Notes under the pieces: generated by a model
The model's database searches: none
Told to the model about the DNA's origin: nothing
What the model saw: the letters and a program-made list of their open reading frames with translations, nothing else
Program-made: the position numbers and the translations under genes
NCBI GenBank assembly: GCA_949128115.1
Contig: OX421964.1
Location: 13,292,892 to 13,356,891 of the forward strand
DNA from: Anaspis maculata
Lineage: Eukaryota > Arthropoda > Insecta > Coleoptera > Scraptiidae
Direction of reading: 5' to 3'
DNA length: 64,000 nucleotides
Shown here: piece by piece, positions 18,502 through 31,053 of the stretch
Layout of the letters: each line of letters begins with the position of its first letter
Position numbering within the stretch: position 1 is the first letter of the stretch

Positions 18502-19489
18502 CTAATAAATATTTGCCTGAAGTTATGTAATATAGAAGAGATTGAGAGAAATGGGGAAAGGAAGCAAGAAGACCGATGAGAAGAGAAGAAACATATTTAT
18601 AATGTGGAAGATAAAGAAGATAAAGAAGATAACACGATGTTAAACAGTGTTTCATTTATTCACTTTTTCTTCAAATCCACTTACGCGTGAAATTGGGGGA
18701 CCTGATTGCATTGATGCATTCTTAAGACCACGGACAACGCCACTAATCATCTCAGCAATAAGCCCGTTTAAGGCCGAAAACCGCGTCATCGAATAAATAA
18801 TAGCATGAAAACGCCACGTCGTCTCGTAAAGAAAAACTTGAAAACTTTATTGCTGTGTTTGTCCGCTTACTTCGGCTCGAAGCGCACCACCTGACAATGC
18901 CACACCGAAAGGCTTTTCGGGCAATTAAATACTCGTTTTCCTCATTTCTTTATTCGACATTCGACACGACGGACGACAATCACCAATAAAACTGGAATTC
19001 GAGCATCAACTGCCGCTCGAGGACAATGCAGCAACAGAAAAAGAAAACCGGACTGCGAGATTGCGATTGTTCCAAGTTCGTTTAATGCCAATTTGGATGC
19101 GCCGGGCCATTTGCAACAATTAACCAGACGGGTGTCGTTTCGGAGACGGATGAAAATCGCGGATGTATGAATAAAAACGAGCGACCGCGGTATTTCTTGC
19201 TGGAGGGAATTAATAATGGTTTAATGGTTCACTTTGTTGATGCGAGGGTGAATATGTGGGAAAGAGAGTGCAAAAACTTGCCGTAACACCGTATACTTTG
19301 CTGGTAAAATAGTGACCGGACTTTGAGCAGCTCGAGATAGTAGGAAGGACATATTTGCCGCCAATATCATGCACAATCGACTCTGAAGTCGTCTTTATTT
19401 TTGATGAGTTTAGATTGTCACAGTCAAACAGATTTCCATTAAAAATCCACGGTTTCCCGCCAGATTTCTATGAATTATTGGTTATCTAT
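18502..19489. other. Non-coding, no feature recognised
   Basis: Mixed composition, with CpG-containing stretches between 18700 and 19200 that look single-copy. No gene recognised. Confidence 0.45.
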
Positions 19490-19900
19490 GATTGTGAGAG
19501 TTCGATATCACAATTTGGCGAAAAAGCTTCACTAGCATAAATCTTCAAAATTTGTCTTGGGTTTCAACATTTGATTATGTGATTAAGTGTCGAAATTCCC
19601 CCAATATGGCTGAAAAGTTTCTGAATTTGGCTAAAAAGCTTCGCAATCCACTGACGTTTGAAAATTTGTCTGAAAGTTCTCAAATAAGTCCTTGAAGTTC
19701 CACAATTTGGCTTTCAGTTGAAAAGTTTTCAAATGTGTCCCAAGTTTCAAGATTTTACAAAAAAGTTTCACAATCTCAGTATGGAGCCTCAAAATCTGGC
19801 TTGAGTTTCAACATAATCATGATCATCAAATTTCACGAGCTTTTATCAATATGTCTTGTTTATAAAGTTTCTAAATTCAGTCAAAAATTACAAATTATAA
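19490..19900 (+). repeat. Degenerate short-period tandem array (AAGTTTC..AAT..GGCT)
   Basis: The motif 'AAAGTTTCnnAATnTGGCTnAA' recurs with variable spacing of roughly 25-35 bp. Copies are very diverged. Non-coding. Confidence 0.55.
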
Positions 19901-20380
19901 TATAATATAAATTAGAGAAAGGCTGGTTCTCGATGCCTTGCACCAAGAGTCAATATCACTGTCGCCAAATTTCATTTTTTTTTTCAATTTCTGGATTTCC
20001 TTGCCAGAAAAAAAAAACGTAGAAACTTCCTTTTTTTTTCGGTCTTTGCTTCCCAAGTCTTTAGTTGCTGTCGATCTACATCAGAGAAATCTGCAGGAAA
20101 AACTACGGCAGCCAGTAGCATCATTCAGGTATCTTTCATGTCCGTTTACCTCGGGTATGAGTTGATGAAGCGTTATCACAAATTCAATTCCAAAGGATTT
20201 TTTAAAATTAGAATAAACGTGAGCGAAGCGAGGCGGTGAACTTTGTTTCAACTATTTTCTTGCATATTTTTCTGTGAATTTCTTTGATACCTAGAGAACG
20301 ATCTGCATGGGTTGAACATACAGAACCACTCCTCGCTACGGACATGGCATGTCACAACAGAGGAGCCTCCTGGTGTCCAT

Positions 20381-21192
20381 TACAGGGTGCTCCATCTAAA
20401 ACAACCCAGCGAGATTTTCTCAGAAGATATCAAAGTAACAAAAAATTGTTTCCAATTGGAGGAAGCCTGACTTTCCAGCTTTCTTTTAAGGGGGCGCCGA
20501 TGCTTGTAGGTGCTCTAGTTACCAGAAAAATGCAATTTTGATCGGGCGAGTCACAAAAATTCGGGAATTCATGACCGACAAAACGAAATACTTCAGATGG
20601 AAAAAATCCTCTTTCTCTGAGCTCTCCATCGATGTGTCGCTGATGTCTGTACCTGGTTCAGTAAGCCAGGTATCCTGTCGCACACTCCAGCGCAAACACA
20701 AAAATCGTAATTCATGGCGTCACCGATCACACACTTGTTGATTTCAACATCAGCCACCATTCATTGCTATGGATGGTGAGCTATGGAGTCCAGGTATGGT
20801 AAGTGAAAAGTCCTGGTAACGGCTAGTGTTGGAATCATTAAGTGTGTGATCGGTGACGTCATGGATTCCGATTATTGTGTTTGCTGGACTGTAAGACCTG
20901 ATATCTGGCTTACTGGACCAGGTACGGACATCAGCGACACATCAATGGAAAGTTCAGAGAGACAGCTTTTTTTTCATCCGAAATATTTTGTTTTGTCGGT
21001 CATGAATTTTTGAGTTCTTGTGACTCTCCCGATTAAAATGGCATTTTTTTAGAAACTAGAGCACCCACAAGCATCGGCGCCCTCTCAAAAGAAAGCTAAA
21101 AGGTCAGGCTTCCTCCAGTTGAATTTTGTTGTTGTTGCATCGATCTTTTCTAAGAAAATCGCGCTGGGTTGTTTAAGCTGGGACACCCTGTA
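20381..21192. mobile_element. 812-bp TACAGGGTG foldback
   Basis: TACAGGGTGCTCCATCTAAA at 20381 pairs with a complement ending in CACCCTGTA at 21192. The arms of about 390 bp are symmetric about 20,785. Landmark blocks such as 'tgatgtctgtacctggt' and 'accaggtacggacatca' are visible in mirror order. TA at both ends is consistent with a Tc1/mariner-type target. Non-coding. Confidence 0.8.
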
Positions 21193-22024
21193 TATCTACA
21201 TCTATAACAAAGACACCGTGGATTAAGTATAAAACCATTTCGAGTTGGCTTTGGCGTTGAAAAAATCAGCCCATTCTCAATCGAGTCGCTTCAGTCGATG
21301 GATGTTTCGTTTACAAAGCCAACTCTGGTTTTTCGCAGATCGCACTGTACTCATACCGCAATAATTTCGGTAATGTCTTAACTCAAGCGTCTCTAGATTT
21401 TTTATACGTTTTTGTGTTATTACGCGTACAGTATGCGCGATTATTGGCGTTATTATTGTAATTACGTTGTGCATGCCCTCGGGTGTCCGGTTGTTATCCG
21501 TGCAATTTCCAACAATTACAACAAGAGATAAGTAATATGCGAGCCCTGCGAGCTAAAAGTTTCGGAACCTGAAAGTCACGACTTCATTTCGATTTTAAAC
21601 GCTTCTCGGAATAAGCCGGACCATATACAGATAGCTATACGCTGGTAGATTTAAACAAGACAGCCGTCATCGGCCTGTTAAGCAAGCTGAGGTATTATTG
21701 GCATCCGAATGGCTGTTTCTTGGAATAAAAAATTGAAATTGCTATATTTCGCAAGAGTTCTCATAATCACCCAGTAGAGGGTACTGCAGCAAGTGCAGGA
21801 GCTCGAACTTCCAGGGGCTGGCTCCGGTGAATTGAAGCCGAGATGAGTGAAGTCGCCTCCTCAAGCTATATTCTCTTCGGCTTTTTAGTTCTTCTATTCT
21901 GCTCACTTTAGTTTTATCGATTTAACTTGAACATTTTGAGTACTTATTTTTTATTTTCTGTAGATACTTATCAATTTTACTTCCCCGACCCACCACCTAA
22001 CGAGGAGGGGAAGTATTGAGAACG
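21193..22024. other. Non-coding, no feature recognised
   Basis: No gene or element boundary seen. An AGGAGGGGAAGT string near 22,003 may be an element end whose partner I could not find. Confidence 0.4.
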
Positions 22025-22455
22025 CGCAAAATTAAGACCATTTCCAGAATGATCTCTCCAACCTTACACGATAACAGCCGCAACGTCTATTCGATCGACT
22101 TGAAATTTAGTACGCAGACCGTCGAATGAGTCCATTAGTTTTTGGCTGTCATCTGTTGAACGGAAGTGTCTTTATCAAAAAATGACAGAAGCTATAACCC
22201 ACAGAACTTGCCGTTTGAAAGCCCATAAAAAAGTGTGTCAGAACAGTGAGAAGTATTGCCTTATCTGTCATCTGTCAAATAATGAACAATGTCAAAGTTC
22301 AAAATTTCACCATTTGATTCTTCAAAATCTATCTCATGGATTGGGACTAAATTTGGCAGGAGGCAACAAAACAAAAGGGTCAAATTGAGTCTGCAGTTGC
22401 AATTTTCTACCATTCTCCAGTCGAGCGTTATGAATGTTGAAAATTTCTCCTAGTC
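22025..22455 (+). repeat. Dispersed repeat also found inside the 46.3-47.3 kb foldback
   Basis: Shares ordered blocks with 46845-47235: 'ataacagccgcaacgt', 'gatcgacttgaaatt', 'ccgtcgaatgagtc', 'gaaagccc', 'atctgtcaaat', 'ggattggga'. Probably a single arm of the same foldback family. Non-coding. Confidence 0.65.
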
Positions 22456-24569
22456 ATTGCCACCCAAGAGGGCCTCTCGCCGGTATTTTGTCCAGGACGA
22501 CTCGCTTTTGATGCAGGACTCCACTCAAAAACTCATTCTTTCTTGGGGATCGACTTTTTTCGAGAAATTTCAATTGATTTCGAGAGTGAATTGGAGTGGG
22601 CGTTGTGCAGACTCTTCCGACGGCATTTTTTTTCAAAATTAAATTGGCTTGAATGATGGAGCTTAAAGTGGAGCCGTAGTTGACGATTGACAATAAGATG
22701 ATTTGGAGAAAGATTTGAGGTTCTCCCGGAAAATCCAGATTCCCTGAATTTTCAAATTCTCGATTTATCAAATGACGGAGCTCAAAATGGAGCCTTCATC
22801 AGAGAAAACATTTTAATTCTTCAATCTTCATTCCAAATTCTAGCTCTCCACCCGAAGGGACGTTTCATAATAAAATTTCCATTCGTTCCTTGCTACTCGT
22901 CGGGGATTTTTTTGTCCTATATTGCTAGCTTTTTCAGCTTATCATATCTAAGCTGATACGCAGGGAATCATTATTTTGCGTGCCGCGCCGTTGAGCTCAT
23001 ACCCACTGCTCAAGACTTATGTAATTTTTTCACATAAAAGGAGTCCCAGCTGTAATGTTCGCCATTCATTACCTTGCTAATACGTTATCGTAATAAAAGG
23101 TAATTAAACGATATATCCTATGTAGATTATTATCTTGGGTAGGAGTACCCGTGCTCGTTAAACTCTGGCTCTGTGCGAACCGACCAATAAAAACGAAGGT
23201 TCTTGTTGTAAGTTGTTTGTTCCTCGGCGATTTATCAGAGAGGTGTGAAACTATTCAAGTAATTATTTATTTGCATATTATTGCGGACGAAAGGCGACGA
23301 ATGGCGACAACACGCACACCACCGCGTTATAAATAGCTCTTTGATTACACTTAATAATTGGGTATAATATTTAATAAGTACTCATACACGGCAGCAAGAA
23401 TCAACAGAAAAACTGGACGACGACGGAAAGAAGAAATTTCCTATAAGTACTCGCGCATTAATAGCATAGTCAACACCCTCTGTTATTACCTGTCTACCAA
23501 CAATTATCATAGCAGTATACCCAACCTTACGCGGCGAAAAAATGGCTATGGCATATACAACAAGCACATTATGTATTATAAAAATGTTTAAGAGGTGCAA
23601 AATTTTACGATCCGTATAAACTCATCGGAATAATTGGATATATCACTGGATCTGACACGCATGAGTCCGGATGGATTTTTATTTTAATTTTATAACTCGT
23701 GCAATAAAAATATTTTCGCAATTTATTTAAATATAAAGCGAACGTTTGCATTTTATTTATTTTAATGGGCTGGGACTTTTTTTTATTGGAATATTCGCCG
23801 AGCAGAAATAGAATTCGTCTGTCATGTCGTCAAGCCATTAGTTCGAAGCTTTTATGGAAACATCTTTCTGTAGGAACATACTTGAAAAACCTTGAATAAA
23901 AACCAAAACTTGATCTATCCGGAAGCTCTTTCAATCGAGCTTCATTCAGTCCTGAGAAGTGAGCAGGCTTGAAGCAGTACTCTTGAAATTCATAGGATCT
24001 TCAACGATTCATTACCTATGGCCTAATAGTAGTTCATACTTCAGCAGAAGTAGCTGTTATGGAAAAAAAAAGGGGTTCATTGATAATGCTGAATTATTAT
24101 ACTGTTCTGAGGCTGGTGTTCCACATTCTTATACATTGTGTCCAGTTTGTCAAGTTTCAGGCCCATTTCCACCAGCTTTTTCATTACCTACTCCTTTCAT
24201 TTCGTAGCCGGTAATATTGAGTTAATCTCGGAGCAGTGACACAAATCTACATTATCTGCAAGCCAGGATCGGATGACTTATGTCGTCAAGCCATTGGATT
24301 CAAGCTTGTATAGGCCAGTCAAATAAGAGAAGCTATACATAGAGGAAAAAAAACTGTCGGAGTTTTGGAAATTTGACAGAGATATTTGCTAAGGTACACT
24401 TATGAACATACCAGAAGTTCCCAACTCTACCTGTCGCGCTCGAGCCGCCATCTTGGGAAAATAGTCCTTCGGTCAAGTTTTCTGCTTATATTACGCTAAC
24501 CATTGTTACTTGGGTTTTCCCTGCTCGCCCGTTGGCAGTATTGGGGAAACTAGAAGCAAGACCCAAGCA
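22456..24569. other. Non-coding, no feature recognised
   Basis: AT-rich. A block 'atgatggagcttaaagtggagcc' (about 22,652) recurs loosely at about 22,770. 23080-23650 looks single-copy. No gene recognised. Confidence 0.4.
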
Positions 24570-25394
24570 CTAGGAAGCAGGAGCTAGAAGCAAGGAGAAT
24601 GTGCCAACGTCCTTTGCCATGGACGGCCAATAGTAACTTTGCGCTACCCGATGGTATGTCCTTGAGATTCCCCCGTGCCCAGCCGTCGACGACGCGTAAC
24701 ACGACTGCAAGACCTCTTGGCGAAGGGTTTTAGGGACGACCTTTCTCCAACTGCGCCGATATCCCGTACAAGAATCCGGGCTCTTGCAGTTGTTAAAGAT
24801 ACAGTCATCCTCCAGCCTCCACAGGGAAAAACTCGAAGGGTCGGCGGCTATCCGAACTGTTATGACCGCGTACCATGGGTCATCTACGACAGCAAAATCA
24901 ACCGCCGAAATCCTCAGCACCGCCCACTTGGAGCATCCGGCACGACGTTTTCCTTGCCTCTTCTGTGCACAATGGTGAACCTAATTATGTTGTTGCAGAC
25001 GAACGCTCCACCTCGCTAGTCGACCATTCGGATCCTTCAGCGAATTCAACCACTGCATCGCAAAGTGCTCAGTGACTACGGTGAATGGCGCTCCTTCTAC
25101 GTAGGGACGCAGCTTTCCAATGGCCCAGACGACAGCAAGACATTCCTTCTCGGTTGCGCTGTAATTGCGCTCGGTCTTGTTCAGCGAGCGGCTGAGATAG
25201 GAGATGACATGTTCACCATCGTCTGAGTCCTGGGTCAGAACTGCTCCCGAGCCATAATCACTGGCGTCCGTCTGGATGGTGAAAGGTCGGCTGAAGTCAA
25301 GGCAAGAGACAACGGGAGCCATAATGAGGTGTTGTTTCAGTGTCTGGAAGGATCTCTGGCAATCCTCGCTCCAGAGGCAGCATAGATTAGCCAA
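24570..25394 (-). pseudogene. Ty3/gypsy pol: RNase H and integrase zinc-finger part
   Basis: Minus strand from 25394: WSEDCQRSFQTLKQHLIMAP, then the RNase H landmarks TIQTDASDYGSGAVL, YLSRSLNKTERNYSATEKE and VVTEHFAMQWL. The second frame (24920 to about 24600) has the integrase N-terminus STAGHGGISRTYHRVAQSYY followed by WPSMAKDV. The catalytic Asp expected in VVTDH is Glu here, and the first zinc-finger His is apparently Tyr (CYASSTAGH where CH is usual). A stop and frameshift separate the two frames, and both ends are truncated. Dead copy, more complete than the one at 1.2-3.2 kb and not obviously the same family. Confidence 0.85.
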
Positions 25395-25399
25395 TTTTC

Positions 25400-26483
25400 C
25401 ACAAGTAGTGCTCTTTCGTGAAACTGCTCATTAGGCACTGTTCGCATTATAAAAATCGAACTTGTGGTAGCAGCCTGTTCGTACTTGATCAGTAAGTACA
25501 AGCAGCCTTTTCTCGGTTGCAATAAAAGACATACATAGTGGGAAAAGCGAGTTCAAAATAATATCTCGAGCCGGTGACGTTCGTCTCAGCAGTGATGAGA
25601 TGCGCCGTGTCGTAGCCGTTCCGTTACGAAGAACATGAGTCTTCAAGCTAAGCAAAACAAAATATATTTTTGATTTTTTTTTGTTTTTTGAAAGTTGCAC
25701 ATTGAGATTGAATACACTTTCAAAAATATTTATAGAGCAGTGTGTTATGGTTGTGCTTCATCACTAGGTACGCTGTGCTTTTTTGTCTAACGAAAAGTGC
25801 TGTTTTTCACTGATTAGGCACAATTGTGCGTTTCGCTAATTTCGCCAGAAAGTTTCAATCGAATTATATCTTGCCACGTCCCCCACGTGCACTTCTAGCC
25901 AACATGGTTCGTCTATCTTGGTTCACACTTTGAAAACAGTGATTAGCTAGCTAGATAGCAAGCAGCTGCGTGTTTGTACTTTTGCAATAAGTTTATCTTT
26001 TTTTCATATTTGAACTTGGAGGTAGAAATGACAAAAAAAAAACGAGTAAGAGTTCCATGAGTCGGTGTAGCTCATCCTGGTAATGATGAGCTTCCCGTAT
26101 GGCAAATGTTCCAACACAAAAAAAATTGTTTCCGAAATATGCTTACTGAACATTGTTTCGTCGCGTCAGCGCTTAGCTCCAGATAAATTGTAAATTTTGC
26201 TAGATTTAACAAGTTTTTTTTTGTGTAATAACTTTCAGAAATACTCAACACTATGAAAATTGCGATAACGATAGCCGTGGCTTGTATTTCATTAGATAAT
26301 ATACTTTATCTTGTTGTCATTTCAATATTCAGGTAGAAAATGACAGAAAAAATAGATAAAATAAGAGGAGAAACGTCGAGAATTATATACGAGTCATTAA
26401 TTCATCCCGGTAGTGATGAAGCGTTCCGTGTAGTAACCATCCGTATCCAAAAATCATTGTTGTTTTTTTTAACCTGTTTCAAT
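25400..26483. other. Non-coding with a loose duplication
   Basis: The block 'aggtagaaatgacaaaaa...catcctggtaatgatgagc' at about 26,020-26,110 reappears diverged at about 26,330-26,430. No gene recognised. Confidence 0.4.
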
Positions 26484-26995
26484 GGGGGTCTTATACGATT
26501 TTTTTTTATTGCTTCAAAATGTTCTACAAGGTAAGTTGGCTACATGAATGATAATAGTTTGTCTCAGAAGCCTCTAACTTTTTTTTTTAAATGTTGAAAA
26601 TCGAGGCGGGAATAGCCCCGATTAAATTTCAACGTCTGATGACGCAGGCGGACGAGTTGAGTTTGCGCAATGGGATGGTCGTAGCTGGAGACTTGTTGCC
26701 AAATTGTGTGACAGGCAGTCAAGATTTGCATGAATATTTTGATATTCCTAAGAAAAAAATCACTTCGACAAAACAACACGTTAGGTGGTATGTTTTTGGA
26801 TACAATGGAATACATTTTTGAGGCATGAACAATAAATTTTGGTGTTTGCAATGGGAGTCCATTATGAATCTGGCAGCTTTGCAACAAGGAAACGTCATTT
26901 GAACGACGCTGTTGCCACCTTGTTAATTGTCTTTTTTGACAGAATGGTTATTAAATCGAAATTATTTGTTCGGTACATTCTGCAAATGAACAATA

Positions 26996-27175
26996 ATGTC
27001 ATCGAAAACATGCATTTTCAAGGGATATCTTAACACCTCTTCAAGTGCCCCACAAAAAATTGTCATCAGCGTACCCAAGTCTCAATCCCTGAGAAACAAG
27101 TGCCATACAGCTACCGGCGACAAAAGCCCAGCCCCATGGGGCGGCGGATATTTTTGCTGTGAAGATCATTTCTAT
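26996..27175 (+). pseudogene. THAP zinc-finger exon, degenerate
   Basis: Reads CIFKGYLNTSSSAPQKIVIS, VPKSQSLRNKCHTATGDKSP and APWGGGYFCCEDHFY, then a GTAGGT splice donor at 27176. THAP domains (C2CH DNA-binding fingers) show C-x(2,4)-C...FxxVP...W...CxxHF. Here the second Cys of the first pair is Tyr and the conserved Trp after RNK is Cys, while VPK and CEDHF remain. The zinc site is therefore broken. It sits in the same block as a SWIM gene but in opposite orientation. I found no convincing next exon. Confidence 0.65.
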
Positions 27176-27903
27176 GTAGGTAGAATCGTTGAACTTTGTG
27201 ACCCCTTACCTGCAACAGTTTGTTTTTTCACAGCTGGAATCCGATGCCCCAAACTAGAAGTAGTAGTATGTATAAGGTTGTGGGCTTGGTAACCATTCAA
27301 GGAAAATATGTAGTATCTCCCTTCAGAAATTGAGCTGAGAGAGAAGCCTCAGCTAACTCCTTTTACAAAGAAGAAGAAATATGAGCTCGCAACCTCACTG
27401 GCAGCAGATCGTGGAGGTATGCAAAGAAAATGATTCCAAGCAACACTTCGAAATGGATGTGGCAGAGGTGTTAGCAAGGATCTACAGCAGCTATCGTCAC
27501 CATCAGCAACATAGCAAATCGAAAGGCCATAGAACTCAATGGTTCTCCCAACTAAGTGGAACAACTCACCGCTTCGCTTCCAAAACGAAGATTTGGTACT
27601 CTGCCTGCAAATTAGCCACACCCAACATGTTCTGTTTCTACATTTTATTCAATTTTATTATAACATTCAGTTGTCAACTGTATAAAAATTATAACAGATG
27701 AACCTGTTTATATACAGTTCTACAGTTTTCAGTATTTAATTATTTCTAATATGCATTACAGTGTACTAATACTAATTGATAACAAATCCTAAATATGTAC
27801 TAAATACTCCACTAGATCTATTACGCATGGAGCAAAAAACTGTTTGAGAACTACTCGTTTCTAAGCAAAAGATATTTTTTTTACGTTCATGTACCTACCT
27901 ATA

Positions 27904-28870
27904 CTATTGTGTCCAACTGGCCACTTTTTCACACGTCACTTTCAATAAAAGATCACTGCAGTATTTTGAAAAGGTTTCATGTCGTAACTTTTGTATTGTT
28001 TCACAGTGTACTAGTGTCCTTGATAAACGAATGATGACGGAAACCTTCTGTGCATCGGTTTCCTTATCACTATAAAAAGTGAATAAAATTCCATCTGAAT
28101 TTGTTTTTAATCCACTTTCTACTACTTTATCTTTGAAATCTGAGATTATTGATTTAGTGGTACTACTTTTAACTTTGAAAATTTCCTGGAGTGTTTGTCC
28201 TTCAAGGGTAGTTCCCACTTTGACTGAAGCAGATTTTCTCCAATAGCACTCTGTGGAGGTTACTGATGGATTTTGGCTTTTGTTCAGTGGCCAATATAGG
28301 AGGGCGACGCTATGCTTACAGCCTCCTGTAACAAAGTTACACAATAAATTTCAATCCAATTCAAATTCATTGATACCAAACTACAAAACGATGATATCCT
28401 TCACTTCGACAAACTTGAATCGTGAGAAGTTTGCTAACAAAATAATACCGCACCCTACTTGAACTAGCCGCACAATCTCCACAGGTACATGAGACAACCT
28501 CCTCTGTTTCTTTTTCAATGATGACTGTAGCAGCATTATGGAGTACTTCGGACTTTGTGCTCCGGTGTTACTTTGGCTTTGACAGTACATAAAGTTTTAT
28601 CACGTTTCACCTGTACAAACCCTGTTGCTTCGTCTCCATATATCTGTTTGCTACTTCTGCAAAAAAGGAATGATTATTTGATTGGGATCAGGTAGGTGCT
28701 AGAGGCTCGCTTGCCGCTTGCTTATGAGTCACAAAGCCTTACCTGCTAGTTTCAACATTTTTCACGCCATGTGCCAAAAAATCTGCGTTTCTTCTATAAA
28801 AACTGTCTACCATGTCCGCATCGACTTCTGGGAGATTTCTGTCGTTGGCTTCTTCGAAACCAGCTCTCAT
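27904..28870 (-). pseudogene. SWIM zinc-finger / YqaJ-type protein fragment, 3 exons, frameshifted
   Basis: Exon 1 (28870-28743) starts at a true ATG: MRAGFEEANDRNLPEVDADM and on to VKNVETS. Intron 1 (28742-28658, GT-AG by eye) leads to exon 2 (from about 28656 to 28459): GDEATGFVQVKRDKTLCTVK, KVTPEHKVRST, then EEVVSCTCGDCAASS. Intron 2 (28458-28326, GTAGGG...TTACAG) leads to exon 3 (28325-27904): GGCKHSVALLYWP, TSTECYWRKSASVKVGT. CTC...GCKH is the C-x-C...C-x-H SWIM finger, and the layout is that of insect SWIM proteins that continue into a YqaJ-like nuclease. Splice phases agree throughout, but one extra base in exon 2 (about 28,540) creates a stop, and the nuclease part after KYCSDLLLKVT is missing. 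Confidence 0.72.
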
Positions 28871-29224
28871 TTTTTCCAATTTAGCACAAAAAACAACTCA
28901 ATACGTTCAGCAAATATGACCGCAAACTCTCACAACAACAGGAATCAGGAATGTGAGGTTAGATAAATGACAGACATGTAAATAATGACAACGTGGCAAT
29001 GCTGCTTTATGTCAACTGCGGTCTTGCTTCCATTTCATTGGTGGATGAGTTTAGCCGCGAATTCAGTCGATTTAAACAGAGGTAGTGTGAATGTGAAGAG
29101 CCAAATTTCAAGTTCTTTTCCCTGGGCCGATTTTTGTTTTTTTTCATCTTCACAGTATTTAGTTTTAGGTACTTGAGCATCGATTTACATAAGAAAATCG
29201 CATTTTGTGATTTTCGTATAAGAC

Positions 29225-31053
29225 CCCATTCATCAAGCTAGGTTCGAGTTTATTTTAATGGATGAGATGAACGAGGAGAATCTAAACAACTAAAAGAAAT
29301 TTGCCTTTTCATGAACAAAAATTTCCAACCTAAAATAAACGTTCATTTGAGATAAACTTCTTGAAGAAACGTGAATAAGCGATGAGGCGATTAAACGTGC
29401 ACAAATGGCGGAGGCGCCGTGCCGACTGCTCAGACGTTTGATGATGTATATTGCATGCATAATCTTTCTCGAACCAATCAAGAACAAGCGTAGAAATGCA
29501 CCAGCCCGTTACGGCATATTGCGTATACAGCACCAGCTTCATGCTTTAAACGAATCTTCGTGAATATCGTTGCCTCAGCATGCAGCTTCTTGCCTTGAAG
29601 AGCACACCGCAAGATTGGCAAGCACTTTGCAATTATACTTTTTATCAAATTAAAATTATTAAAGTAATTATATAATTACATACTTGCGCGGCAACCATAA
29701 TATACCCATACTGATGCGGTTGCACATACACACACTCACCGGAGGATATGTCTATGATAAAGTTGATTAACATCTTTGATTCCAGGCTGGATGTGTGTAT
29801 GCATTACAAACCCAGTTCTGCCGATTCCTACATAGCTTTGTGCTATAATTATCGAAACTTGTTGCTCGTTTTGTGCTCATCAAAGAAAATTATCAATTAC
29901 GCAACGTAACCGTCTCATCCGCGAGAAGAATAGAAAGTTGCTCCTGCTGCTGGTTGTTTCACTTGCTTGCAGCAGCCGAAAGAAACAGCAGCTGATCTTC
30001 TCCAATAATTCTTTGTTTATCACAAAAAAATAATGAAAATAATTTAAACATTCATCATCATCATCATCGCAAAACTTGCCGTTGTTGGTATGAAAAGAAG
30101 CGCATGCACGAATTACCTTTTAATTATTATGCTGATGCCGGCAGACGCGTTTGGGTAATGGGAGGAACTGAAGAAAGGAATGATGGGAGTGAAATTCAAT
30201 TATTATTCAATCGAAAGGTGCCATTACAGTTTTCAATTTGTAATACACAATAATCGCGGCGGCTGCTCCTCTCTCGACAATAGTTTTGTTTATTGTAACA
30301 CTCGAATTTAATTATGGATCGTCTATTGTATACTCCGAAACTACACGGCGCGGTTATGTGTTTGTTACAAAATCGTTGCAGTGTGATGCAATTACCGAAG
30401 AAAGCTCGATTGTGAAGAGCTTTCGCATGGACCGAGTTTCAGTTTTTTAAGGTTTTTCAAGGTGGTTCCCGTGGAGTATATGTTCCAATAATAGGCCAGG
30501 CAAATTTGAACAAATATTCACGTTTGAGGGGAAAAATTGTCGGAATTTTGGATTTGGAACCTTTCTCCTTTGTTGGTATTGCCTCGGCAAGGTTGGGTCA
30601 TTACACGTAGAAAATTATTTTTCTACATCACTGGAAATAACCACGCAGAATATGTAGAATATGTATATTATGTAGAGAACTCTAATTCACTTGCTATTAG
30701 CTTTCAATCGAGTACATTCAATCAGTTGAAGATTTGCAGATGAACATACACTTAAATCGTAAAGATGTAAGGAATTATGATATGTGCGCCACACTCTTGA
30801 AACTGTATCCGCAGGGTATTGAAAATTTTTTCTCAAAAATGAAGATGAAGAGAATAAGAGATATAGAGATTTTGATGGGATTTCAATAAATGTTTCCTCA
30901 TCACCTTGTAAAAAATTCTAAAACATTGCTGGAACATTTTTTGACTGATGAGAAAATTATAAGCGGTTTTATAATTTTGAGAGACGTAGAAAATTTGATA
31001 AACTTATCGCCGTTTTTTGAGAAAAGTTGTCACCAAGAAAATAAAATATTTTT
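29225..31053. other. Non-coding, no feature recognised
   Basis: Includes a short (CAT)n run at about 30,050 and CpG-containing single-copy-looking stretches (29,880-30,440). No gene recognised. Confidence 0.4.

Larger units (their letters stand above)
26484..29224. mobile_element. Possible TIR-bounded block with THAP and SWIM gene relics
   Basis: GGGGTCTTATACGA near the left edge and TCGTATAAGACCCC at the right edge form a short inverted repeat, one extra G aside. Inside lie a THAP exon on the plus strand (26996-27175) and a SWIM/YqaJ-type gene on the minus strand (27904-28870). I see no clean target duplication, so the boundary is a suggestion only. Confidence 0.35.
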
